A DNA stretch of 64,000 bases, from positions 1,736,001 to 1,800,000 of the forward strand of contig JADQAV010000002.1 of assembly GCA_019775845.1 (NCBI GenBank), in the 5' to 3' direction. Source of the DNA: Myrmaecium sp. VS I D KN 1. Taxonomy: Eukaryota; Ascomycota; Dothideomycetes; Valsariales; Valsariaceae. The notes under the pieces were generated by a model, which searched no databases, was not told the origin of the DNA, and saw only the letters and a list, made by a program, of their open reading frames with translations. How positions within the stretch are numbered: the first letter of the stretch is position 1; the number at the start of each line of letters is the position of its first letter. Shown here piece after piece: positions 55,177 through 64,000 of the stretch. Position numbers and translations under genes: made by a program.

Positions 55177-57246
55177 AGCTTTGTTTGCATGTGAGGTAGA
55201 ATTAGAGCTACGACGTGTTTGTTCGTCGCCATGTGTAGTAAAGTACGGTACGGCTCGTAAAACGGCTTGATGGCTATACATTGAGATAATAGAGATGGAT
55301 CTCGCGTCCACTTTCGGTGCGTCGACACCCTTGATTCACCCATGGTTCAGTTTGTACGTTGGAGACTCGGAGTGAGTGAGCCAGGTAATGGCGACCTTAT
55401 TTCTTTTTCTGCCTTTTCTCTGTTTCTATTATCTTGATCCACTTTTGCCTACTGCCACCGCTGCAGGGTAGACATTTCTACAAGTATCTCCACAAGAATG
55501 TTGGCACAGCAACTTATCCGCGCCGCACGGGTAGAGCGGAGGGACGGGGGAGTTAGTAGGTAAGGTACTCCGTCAAGGCGGAAATAGGAAAGATGGTATC
55601 TCAATCGTCACTGGGAGTTGGCACTGTAGCAGGAAGGAACGGAGGGGACGGGAGGAAGGAAGGAAGGACATCATGGCCTGACGTCACTCGGAACCCAATC
55701 AATCCTCCAGCCACGACTTCAGTGCAGATAACCCGTAGATGCATCGACGTTGTTGGGTGGAGGAGATAAAAGAAAGAAAATCCAGCTGAGCTTGTTTCGC
55801 AAATGGACCGCCAGTGGTCAGCTTCCTCTTTCTGTTCATGAGAACAACTAAACATGGCGTTCAATGTACCATGGATAACTCCCTTCTGCTTTGCTACTGT
55901 CAGGTAGGTACAGTTCCGCTCCGCGGCGACCGTCGACGGGACGCGGGACAAGTTGAAGGTAGGATAGGAGAACATGATGTCATGTTCGATGGCAAGGGAC
56001 AGATGTTGTACCTAGTTACCGGGCAGTGGACCTAGGTTAAGGTACGAGAGCGTCGGATCTATCTCTCCGAAGGCCAGCAAGTCCCGCCAGTGTAGGTAAA
56101 TATGTAGTTAACCTGAACCAAGTTCTGTAGGAATCGTTTCCACAGCGAAACAACGCTGTCTGCCAAAATCACGTCGCGGATCGGGTACTCGGTTTGACCG
56201 TCCGAAAGAGTGCTGTCGATGATGTTGTGTGGAGGCGCTATCCGGTCGCTAGGTTGCCAGCGGTACCTGACACCCGGCACAGTTGTTTTCTAGCGCCAGG
56301 GCAGGAACTCGTTTCTTGCAAGGAAGGTCATCATCTGCATCATCATCATCTTCCATGGAACAAGTCCAGAACATGAAGTGGGTTAGGAAACAACTAACGC
56401 TTATGGTGGAGTGTGCCGGCAGTCGAAAGTGATCGTGGAAAGGACCCTGGAGATCCCGTCACGATCTGATGAATCGGAAGGGCACTCAGACGACCGATTT
56501 GGCCAATCAGAATTGCTGTTACTGCGTAACGAACCTAGATGGCAACATGATTCGCTCCCGGGGCTCCCCGCCCGCTTTCAATAGACCCGACGGAAGCGGT
56601 CGAGATTCTTTTCCGAAAACGGTCTGAGCTCACTGAGGCCCATGTGTGAATGGGAGGAGGCGGGGGAGACCGATGAGGGATCAGACGTGTTGAAGCAAGA
56701 AGACACCTTATAACGGGGAAGGCACCGTGCCTGTTGCACTCATAGGGCTGGTTGAGAGACACGAGGACGGCGGACAGCGGACGGCGAACAGCGACTCGGC
56801 GGTTAAAGAATTCTATTTGATCCTACCGTGAGGTGGTCGATTGATACCTTTCTATATAAAATCCTACGGTGTTGGATCTCCACCTACTGGTACCTCTCTC
56901 TACCTCCTTGACAAGCCTTCTGACGCAAAGGGACGACCCTGTCCTTGAGTGTGATGATGCATACTCCTATTCCATACACACTCTCTTTGCACCCAGGACG
57001 AAATCTCGACCGCACGGCGCGAGGATGAAAGTCGAAGTACCTCAATCCGGAGATACTTTTTATTTCGCCTCCAGCTCACGCACAATTCGACACTACCTCG
57101 AAATGCCCAGGCAGAATCCGCTACTCTCGTCGTGGGAAGGTCAGCTACTTGGACCTGTACCTGCACCAGCCCAAGGAATCCAAGCGTGTTGATGAGGCCG
57201 TGGGTAGTCAGATCCACTCGCCCCCGGCCTCGTCCTGAGCCGTGGA

Positions 57247-57259
57247 GGGGGGGGGGGGG
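57247..57259 (+). repeat. 13-bp G homopolymer
   Basis: Thirteen consecutive G in the long intergenic region, prone to length variation and sequencing error. Confidence 0.9.
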
Positions 57260-57440
57260 CGAAGGCTGCGCCGTTGGGAATTGCGCGACGACAGGGAAGG
57301 ATGGCATAAGCGGACGGGCCAGCGGACGTCCAGCCAACCGGAGAAGGCGTCGCGGTTGCGCCACAGATGGAGCGGGTGACATCATCACCATCCTTGGCGG
57401 GGCGGCCGCTTGGGCCATCAACAACTCAGGGACGGCCGGG

Positions 57441-57461
57441 GGGCAAAGGGCAAAGGGCAAA
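57441..57461 (+). repeat. GGGCAAA tandem repeat, three copies
   Basis: Three perfect 7-bp copies followed by a further G run, in the long intergenic region. Confidence 0.85.
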
Positions 57462-58977
57462 GGGGGGCCACGGCAAAGCACCCACCAGTGCACCCACCTC
57501 TCTCCCCACTCCACTGCTCTCCACTCCAATCCCACTTGCCCCGACCGACGACACACCCGCTCGTTCTCATGCTCTAGCCTGGGCGTGCGTGTGGCCGTAA
57601 CGCCAATCCCCATCCATTCAGTTCGCATATGCCAAATTTGAACGGTGTTTTTTTTTCTTTTGGCCCCCTCTCCCGCCCCTTTCCTGATGAAATTTTCTTC
57701 TCTTCCTTTTCTTAATTTTGATCATCGCCGAGCGCCGCCGTATCTTTCAGCGTTTTCTTTATTCTAAGTTCCTCTAGGAAGGAAGAAAGAAAGAAAAGAA
57801 GGAGAGAAAGGTGCAACGTTCTCCTTCCTCTTGTGTTCTAGCACTGTAACCCTCTACTGGCGTGTCGTCGCGGATATCGGCTGCGGCCCCCGGCCGCGTG
57901 TGTATCACGAAACGTTTCGTAGCTCAGGGCAGGTCGATCTTTTCGGCTGTCAAGGGCAAAGAAACCGAATAAGATAACGCTGAACTACTAGTAGGTATAT
58001 CAGCACCGAGGACCGTGATCTGAAAAAGCAGAAACGGATTATGGAGGCAACGCATCTGAACCATCCTCCTATATATTCCTTCCTCCCTATCTTTACTCCG
58101 CTCGTGGTAGAAGTATGACTGAAGCGCAAACGCGTGGACCGGTTGGAAGGTCAGATACCTATCCCAGAGGGTTCCTTCACATAGTATCTATCTGTGTATA
58201 AATTTATATGTAAATTCGTATCCCACATGTATCGCTGAGACGATTCCACGCATCATAGTCGTCGATTCGGACAGTACCTTGGCTACGCAGTGACTTAGTC
58301 AGTCTACTTAAATAAGTATCCGTACTCCGATCGGCGAGATGGGAAGATGTTGTAGGATTACGTCCTACTGGAGTACCGAAGGCCCACTACCGTAGTACCG
58401 TAGGCATGCCATACCTAGTACTTGCCATTGAGGATGTAAAAAGGGCTACAAGTCAGAGACGCACATCTGTCTATTGTAGACAAAAAATAGCTTCGGAAGG
58501 TACTGTACCTGGAAGCTGTACGATACTGTAGTAGTACGTATGTATTTACTGCTGATGAGAGAGTGTGTGATAAGGAACTCGTACATACGGATGTCCGCTA
58601 GGGACACGCAGCGCCTCAACCGCACCCCCAACATCCCTCCTCCCCTCCTCCCCCGTCCCCCTTCCCACACCAAAGACTGGGGCAGATGTGCTATCTCGGT
58701 ACCAAGCCGCCAGAACGAGGAAAAAAAGATTTCGCACGACGGATGGGAAGGACCGTCGCTCTCGTCCCGGCCATCCTTTCATCAGCCCACGGGCCTGACC
58801 TGACGTCCCGCCGCCGCCATGCAACCCTCTCCGGGGCCCCTGTGGCAGATCCTGCTCGGCGCTAGCTACGCCATTGCATGCTTGTAGAGAGAGGTAGGCC
58901 ACCAAGGCCACTTAAACCCGCGCCGAACCTGGCTCGGGGGAGCGGTCGACTCGACTCTGTCTATCCGCACCCCCCCA

Positions 58978-58983
58978 TATAAA
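58978..58983 (+). promoter_or_regulatory. Candidate TATA box of the amino acid transporter gene
   Basis: TATAAA occurs 276 nt upstream of the transporter ATG and is followed by a long CT-rich leader. This fits a fungal core promoter with a roughly 240-nt leader. Assigned by sequence and position only. Confidence 0.45.
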
Positions 58984-59146
58984 TTGAACTGTCCCTGTCA
59001 GCCGCGGCCTGCGAACGCATTCCTGCCCTTATCTCCACCCCAGCTCCTCTTCCTTTCCTCTCTCGAACGCTGCAGTTCACTCTCACCCTCCTCTCTCCCC
59101 TTCGGCACGCATCCGAGTAGTCGGCCTCGTTTGCGCGCTTCTTCCC

Positions 59147-59158
59147 AACCAATTGGTT
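59147..59158. promoter_or_regulatory. Palindromic double CCAAT site
   Basis: AACCAATTGGTT is a perfect 12-bp palindrome with overlapping CCAAT on both strands, about 100 nt upstream of the transporter ATG. Binding by the HAP complex is possible but unproven. Confidence 0.35.
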
Positions 59159-59258
59159 ACCCATCACCCCAGTTGCTGTCGCCATTAATGCTTGCCATTG
59201 TTAACCTTCGCAAACCTTTCTATTACACTCCCTTTGTCCGTTTCATCCGCTCGATCAA

Positions 59259-61100
59259 ATGGCGTTAGGTCGACACAGCAGGGGCAGTCCGGACGAGACT
59301 GCCTCCTCCGCTCCCGACGACGAGAAGAAGATTGACCCCAGGGACCCATATCCCGCCTCGGGCGTCTTCGATCCTGAGAACCCTCACGGCCATCCCGGCC
59401 GCCGGATGAGCCGTATCGACACCAATGAGTACGTCGACAGCGACACCGATGCCACCATCGGCAAGCAGATCGCCTTGGAGGCGGGCAATGATATCAAGTA
59501 CCGAACCTGCAGTTGGCCCAAGGTTGGTTCCCCTTCCCTGCCCTCTCCAATATGGAGGGACGTCCGTTTTGCCGCATTCGGAAGGGGGATGTCCAGTTGC
59601 TAAATCAATTTCGCTCAATTTAGACTGCAGCCTTGCTCTTCTCCGAGTATATCTGCTTGGCGATCATGTCCTTCCCGTACTCCTACGCCAATTTGGGTTT
59701 GGTAGCTGGCCTCATCCTCACCGCTGTCGTCGCTGCAATTGTTCTGTACACCTCTTTGATTCTCTGGTAAGTCCGTCAAAGTTTCGGGCGATGCCTTCTT
59801 GTCTCTCCAGCATGCTGACCGATCGCGGCACAGGGAGTTCTGCCTTCGCCACCCAGAGGTCAGAGACGTCTGTGACATCGGACAGAAACTCTTTTGGAAC
59901 AAGAAGTGGGCGTGGTGGTTCACCGCCATCATGTTCCTCTTGAATAACACCTTCATTCAGGTATTTAGCCCCGGCTTGCTTCTTGGCGCCCCCCGCGCGG
60001 TTCCGTATGTGTTCTGTCGCTGACGAGATTCTTCAGGGATTTCACTGCCTGGTCGGAGCCAAGTACTTGAATACGATTTCTAACCATGGGATGTGCACGG
60101 TTGGTTTCTCTGCCATCGTTGCGGCTGTCTCGTGGGCCTGCTCCTTGCCTCGGACTTTCTCCACGCTGGCCAAAGTTGCGACAGCCTCGGCTTTCTTTAC
60201 CTTCATTTCTGTGTTGCTGGCCACGATCTTTGCGGCTATCGAGGATCACCCTACCGGATATCCCTCCTTGGGTGAGCCTATCGTTCTCGCCGTTCCCCCG
60301 GCCGGCACCACGTTTGTGGCTGGCATGAATGCATTCATGAACATCAGCTACACGTTCATTGGGCAGATCACCCTGCCTTCTTTTATCGCTGAGATGAAGA
60401 ACCCGAAGGACTTCCCCAAGGCCTTGTGGGCCGTCACGATTGCCGAGGTCATCGTGTTCAGCGTCGTCGGTGGTGTCGTCTATGCCTACACGGGCAACAA
60501 CTACATGACTGCCCCGGCGTTCGGTTCTCTTGGCAACGTCGTGTACAAGAAGGTGGCGTTCAGCTTCATGATCCCGACCATCATCTTTTTGGGAGTCTTG
60601 TACGCCTCGGTGAGCGCCCGGTTCGTCTTCTTCCGCATCTTCCAGGGTTCCCGCCACTACGGCAACCACACGATCGTTGGGTGGGCCACTTGGGCCGCCA
60701 TCTTGGGGGCTACCTGGGTCTGCGCGTTCATCATCGCCGAGGTCATTCCGTTCTTCTCCGACCTCCTCTCGCTGATGAGCTCCCTGTTCGACTCCTTCTT
60801 TGGGTTCATTTTCTGGGGGTTTGCCTATTTCAGGATGCGCGAGGCGGACTACGGCCCTGGCTTTTGGAAGGACCGAGGTATCCGGGGCTTTGCAGGCTTC
60901 GCCCTCAACGTTGTCTTCTGCTTGATTGGACTGCTCTTCCTGGGAGGAGGAACCTATGTAAGTCCGACCCTGTTGCAAGCGTCGAGCTTTGCGAGTTTCG
61001 TTGCTAACTAAGAACGCAGGCTTCCGTACAGAGCATTGTCGACGGGTATAAGACGGATGGATTCGGCGGCGCTTTTTCATGCGCCTCGAATGGTGTCTAA
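59259..61100 (+). CDS. Neutral amino acid transporter, Mtr-like (AAAP family)
   Basis: A plasma membrane amino acid/proton symporter related to Neurospora Mtr, which takes up neutral aliphatic and aromatic amino acids. Five exons (59259-59522, 59624-59766, 59834-59960, 60037-60957, 61020-61100) join in frame for 511 residues. A hydrophilic, acidic N-terminal tail of about 85 residues is encoded by exon 1 and ends with IKYRTCSWPK. The first membrane helix follows, TAALLFSEYICLAIMSFPYSYANLGL, the Aa_trans substrate region. About eleven hydrophobic segments can be drawn, including GAKYLNTISNHGMCTVGFSAI, the conserved FMNISYTFIGQITLPSFIAEMKNPKDFPKAL, and AFSFMIPTIIFLGVLYASVSARFVF. The last exon encodes a short cytoplasmic or lumenal tail. 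The substrate is inferred from family only. Confidence 0.92.
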
Positions 61101-61547
61101 GGGGGTAACACTGCGGTCGATGTTATCTGGGGCGTTGGCAGGGAAGATTGTTGATTCGCACATGAAATAAAATTGAGCAAGGATACGTATGTTTTTAAAC
61201 GACGATTGTGTCTGTAATGACGGTGTCCTGTCATCAAAAATCAAACGCTTTGCAGTTATTTATTTGAGTTTCAATCTGAACGGTCATGTTTATCAGGAGT
61301 GCTGTGGTGTAGCCTTGCGTGCCTTGTTGACTTGCCAGCAAGGACCCTGGCCGTCACCGTGGCGCCGCAGCTCAGCTCCAGCTGCCCAATGACGTGAGGC
61401 ACAAGGGTGGTCAGCAGCACAACCACCGGATCCTTCGTGGCCTTTTTGCTTTCTTTTCCCCTGCATTCTCTCCTCCACTGTCTCCAGTCCCGTGAATCTT
61501 TCTCTCGCCGTAAACCGACAGGAACCACAAAGGAAGAACCGCCAACG
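61101..61547. other. Intergenic region, transporter 3' end and opi3 promoter
   Basis: About 450 bp. Frames on both strands are short; the sequence shortly before the opi3 ATG is CT-rich. Nothing else was recognised. Confidence 0.6.
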
Positions 61548-62602
61548 ATGTCCTCTTCCTCCTCGTCAATCGTCGACTTCAACCAGCCTCTGCTGTGGCG
61601 TACGTCTTCCCCTCCCCGCTTGCTTTTTCCCTGCCATTGGCATGTGAAAGTCCGACCGCGCGCGCTGACCGTAGCCCCAAAACACAACGAACAGTGTCGG
61701 CAGCCTCCATCATCTTCAATCCGACCTTCTGGAAGTGAGTCCCTCCTCTTGTGCCCAGCTCAAGACCTGGAACACTGACCGTCCCCCTCCTCCCAACAGC
61801 ATCGCCGCCCGTCAAGGTACTTGGCACCTCCACCTCCACCTCCCCCTCCCCTCCCCCGCTCCGTGATCGCCGTTCGCGTTTTCCTCACCCCCGGTGGAAC
61901 GCCGCACCCAGCATGACCTCGCAAAACATGTGAATTGACCGTTGGCATCCGCGCGCGCAGAGTACCACAACAAAGTCATCACGAAGCTGTTTCGGGGCAA
62001 TGCCCGCTACGGCTGCTACGCGCTCGCCGTCACCATCTTCAGCCTGGGAATCATTCGCGATGCCATGTACGTCCAATTCTACCTTGTTGAACACCTGCTT
62101 CCATTCCCTGTCTCCCTGATTAGGAAAACCTCTGTGCCACGCCGACAAGACTGCAGCTAACATGCGGGACTTCCTTCCCTCCCTCCCTCGCACCACCAGA
62201 TATGAGCGCGCCTTGCGCACCCAGCCGAGCCACCCGCTCCTCGAGATGTCCACCGCCAAGGCCATCGCCGTCGGCCTGATCCTCGCTGGTAACACCCTCG
62301 TGCTGACCTCCATGTATGCCCTGGGCATCACCGGCACCTATCTGGGTGACTACTTCGGCATCCTCATGGACGACATGGTCACCGGCTTCCCCTTCAACGT
62401 CACCCCGGCCCCCATGTACCACGGCTCCACCCTGTCCTTCCTTGGGACGGCCCTGTGGTTCGGCAAGCCGGCCGGGCTCCTCCTGACCGCCCTGGTCGCG
62501 CTGGCGTACAAGGTCGCCCGCGCGTACGAGGACCCCTTCACGACCGAGATCTATGCCAAGCGGGATCGGGAAAGGAAGGCTCGGGCGGAGAAGGCTAACT
62601 AA
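61548..62602 (+). CDS. opi3: Phospholipid methyltransferase Opi3
   Basis: Opi3 carries out the last two methylations of phosphatidylethanolamine to phosphatidylcholine in the ER. Five exons (61548-61599, 61695-61734, 61800-61816, 61961-62066, 62200-62602) join in frame for 205 residues, matching yeast Opi3 (206). The third exon is a 17-nt microexon encoding the IAAR part of FWNIAARQEYHNK. Family landmarks are IVDFNQPLLW, LSAASIIFNPTFWNIAARQEYHNKVITKLF, GCYALAVTIFSLGIIRDAIYERAL, GLILAGNTLVLTSMYALGITGTYLGDYFGI and VTGFPFNVTPAPMYHGSTLSFLG. The SAM-binding part ends with GKPAGLLLTALVALAYKVARAYEDPFTTEIY. A basic C-terminal tail follows. Four membrane segments fit the known topology. Confidence 0.94.
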
Positions 62603-63585
62603 GGGGGGGATGGAATCCGCCTCTGCCACGGTTTCATGCTAGCCGTGCTAGCATTGAGCAGCACCCGCGTGGATATAGCCGCGGTCATGGTTGAGGGGGC
62701 CGCTCGGTGCGGGCCGGCAATGCTCCAATAGGTATGCACCTGCTGGAAACTAGTCGAGAGGAGTCACTTAGACGAGTTGGAGCGTGGAAATTCAACAGAA
62801 ATACTGTGCGGGGGAGAAAAAGCTAGTGGCGGGCCAACTGGACGAGCGCGGGGAAGGGCGATCACGATGTGGGGAAGCTGGGGAAAGGGGCTGATTGAAA
62901 AACCTTTCTTCCCCTTTGAGAACCAAGTAGATTCAACATGAGAGACACGTAGAGGGAAGAACGGAAGGTGTTACTACTAGCAAGGCGCGGATTGGGGTTC
63001 TATTTTCTGCTACTTGTCTTCTGGGAAATTTTTTTTGTGCATCTTGTTTCGATCGGTCCGATCGAGGTGACGGTGGAAGGGAAAGCATACTAGAGATTAC
63101 ATAGGGCATCAACTGCTATTTTTATTTCATGTAAATTTCATTCAGGGTTCCTGATGAAGGAAGAACAATCCAGGGTTAGGGGTAGGCTGACAGCTATGGA
63201 CATATTGTTATATGCTTGAGATGCTGGATCCAAATATACATATACTCCGTATGATAGCTGAGAGGCTGTTCAATTCGTATAGCGAACTTCAACATGCGCA
63301 CTGGCAGAGAACACTGGCAGCAGCATGTTACTTCACCTCCATGATTGGCACGCGGCAAAATATGTATGCTTTCAGAGGATAGATTTGGAGTTTCTTTTCC
63401 GCTAATCTTCAACGCTTTGCTACAGAATTAAAGGGAGGAAGGTAGAATAGAGAGATCTCCTCTCGACGAACAGAATTCAGACACACGATAGTCCCAGACT
63501 CAGAGAAAACTCCAACGCTAGATCCATCGCACGCTGTCCGTGTTGACAAAGACCTGCAAGAGAAAGGTAAGGGGAATCAAATAAT
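62603..63585. other. Convergent intergenic region
   Basis: About 980 bp between the 3' ends of opi3 and the beta-tubulin gene. It is AT-richer toward the right and holds T-tracts near 63028-63036. A single telomere-like GGGTTAGGGG string near 63173-63182 is not part of an array. No gene was seen. Confidence 0.6.
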
Positions 63586-64000
63586 TTACTCCTCGCCCTC
63601 AATGGGGGCCTCCTCGTCGTACTCCTCCTCACCCTCGGAGATGGAGGCCTCCTGGTACTGCTGGTACTCAGAAACCAAGTCGTTCATGTTGCTCTCAGCC
63701 TCAGTGAACTCCATCTCGTCCATACCCTCACCAGTGTACCAATGCAAGAAAGCCTTGCGCCTGAACATGGCAGTGAACTGGTCACCGACACGCTTGAAGA
63801 GCTCCTGGATGGAGGTGGAGTTACCGACGAAAGTCGAGGACATCTTGAGGCCACGAGGAGGGATGGAGCACAGAGCGGTCATGACGTTGTTGGGGATCCA
63901 CTCGACGAAGTAAGAGGCGTTCTTGTTCTGGACGTTGCGCATCTGGTCCTCAACCTCCTTCATGGAGACCTTACCGCGGAAAAGGGCGGAGCAGGTCAGG
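63586..64000 (-). CDS. Beta-tubulin, C-terminal part, cut by the window edge
   Basis: The structural subunit of microtubules and the benzimidazole target in fungi. Only the last 137 residues are inside the window, in one open exon. They begin at [20 protein letters not shown] and continue [83 protein letters not shown] and an acidic tail ending IEGEE. This is the classic beta-tubulin C terminus with the GTPase-partner helices and the Glu-rich, modification-prone tail. It could be the main benA/tub2 gene or a tubC-type paralogue; the visible part does not decide. Confidence 0.97.
   Translation of the reverse strand, partial: LTCSALFRGKVSMKEVEDQMRNVQNKNASYFVEWIPNNVMTALCSIPPRGLKMSSTFVGNSTSIQELFKRVGDQFTAMFRRKAFLHWYTGEGMDEMEFTEAESNMNDLVSEYQQYQEASISEGEEEYDEEAPIEGEE

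Larger units (their letters stand above)
55177..59258. other. 4.1-kb region without a convincing gene
   Basis: This is the longest ordinary-composition gap in the window. It holds low-complexity stretches (13-G run, GGGCAAA repeats, purine-rich run near 57777-57812). TATA-like strings occur at 56853-56861 and 58978-58983. Several GTACTCC/TACGGTAGTACCG-type partial palindromes lie near 55560 and 58320-58430. The largest frame (57628-56900 minus, 242 codons) overlaps equally long frames on the other strand and has no recognisable domain. The right part is the promoter and leader of the amino acid transporter. A non-coding transcript cannot be excluded. Confidence 0.55.

Noticed and set aside
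56900-57628. 242-codon minus-strand frame in the 4.1-kb gap
   Set aside because: Overlaps 107- and 169-codon frames on the other strand, runs through the poly-G and GGGCAAA repeats, and has no domain.
59965-61080. 371-codon minus-strand frame over the amino acid transporter
   Set aside because: Shadow of the transporter exons and introns; highly charged and without family features.
63171-63186. Telomere-like GGGTTAGGGG string
   Set aside because: Only one unit, between housekeeping genes; not a telomeric array.

Overview
The window is nuclear DNA of a filamentous ascomycete (Pezizomycotina). The gene set and protein style fit Eurotiomycetes best, for example a mitochondrial HMG-box protein of the Aspergillus HmbB type, an AldA-like dehydrogenase and a Sld3 with a long C-terminal tail. 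The species cannot be named from sequence alone. Genes are dense, moderately GC-rich and mostly single-copy housekeeping genes. They carry short GT-AG introns of about 48-130 nt, which I placed by eye using reading frame, splice signals and conserved family motifs. Every exon sum given here is divisible by three.

Layout, left to right. 0-5.3 kb: a large disordered protein of unknown function and an alkaline ceramidase, both minus strand. 5.7-9.4 kb: a GH47 alpha-mannosidase (minus), divergent from an AsaB/CmcJ-like oxidoreductase (plus). 10-17.4 kb: an F-box/2EXR-like protein (minus), the replication initiation factor Sld3 and tRNA ligase Trl1 (plus). 17.9-23.5 kb: THO/TREX subunit Tex1 and the PXA-RGS-PX sorting nexin Mdm1 (plus). 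23.8-29.7 kb: glycine cleavage T protein (minus) divergent from V-ATPase subunit C (plus), which converges on an AldA-like aldehyde dehydrogenase (minus).

31.5-37.85 kb: a gene-free, extremely AT-rich island in which CpA and TpG are almost absent. This is the signature of repeat-induced point mutation (RIP). It is bracketed by a 16-nt inverted repeat, so it is probably a heavily mutated transposable element or nest of elements.

38.9-44.6 kb: the mRNA export factor Yra1/ALY (minus), with an unusually long 861-nt intron, divergent from Vps11 (plus). 45-50.3 kb: three nuclear genes serving mitochondrial gene expression, namely ribosomal protein uL10m, mitochondrial prolyl-tRNA synthetase and an HmbB-like nucleoid protein. 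51.2-55.2 kb: TRAPPC11. A 4.1-kb stretch without a convincing gene follows. 59.3-62.6 kb: an Mtr-like neutral amino acid transporter and the phospholipid methyltransferase Opi3. The right edge cuts through a beta-tubulin gene on the minus strand.

No operon-like logic, secondary-metabolite cluster, CRISPR array or convincing RNA gene was seen. Several products act in endomembrane and vacuole biology (ceramidase, GH47, Mdm1, Vma5, Vps11, TRAPPC11, Opi3), and two belong to the TREX mRNA-export pathway (Tex1, Yra1). The observations most worth following are the RIP island with paired ends, the long Yra1 intron plus an intron placed exactly before its stop codon, and two microexons (13 nt in the ceramidase, 17 nt in Opi3) that ordinary gene callers are likely to miss.
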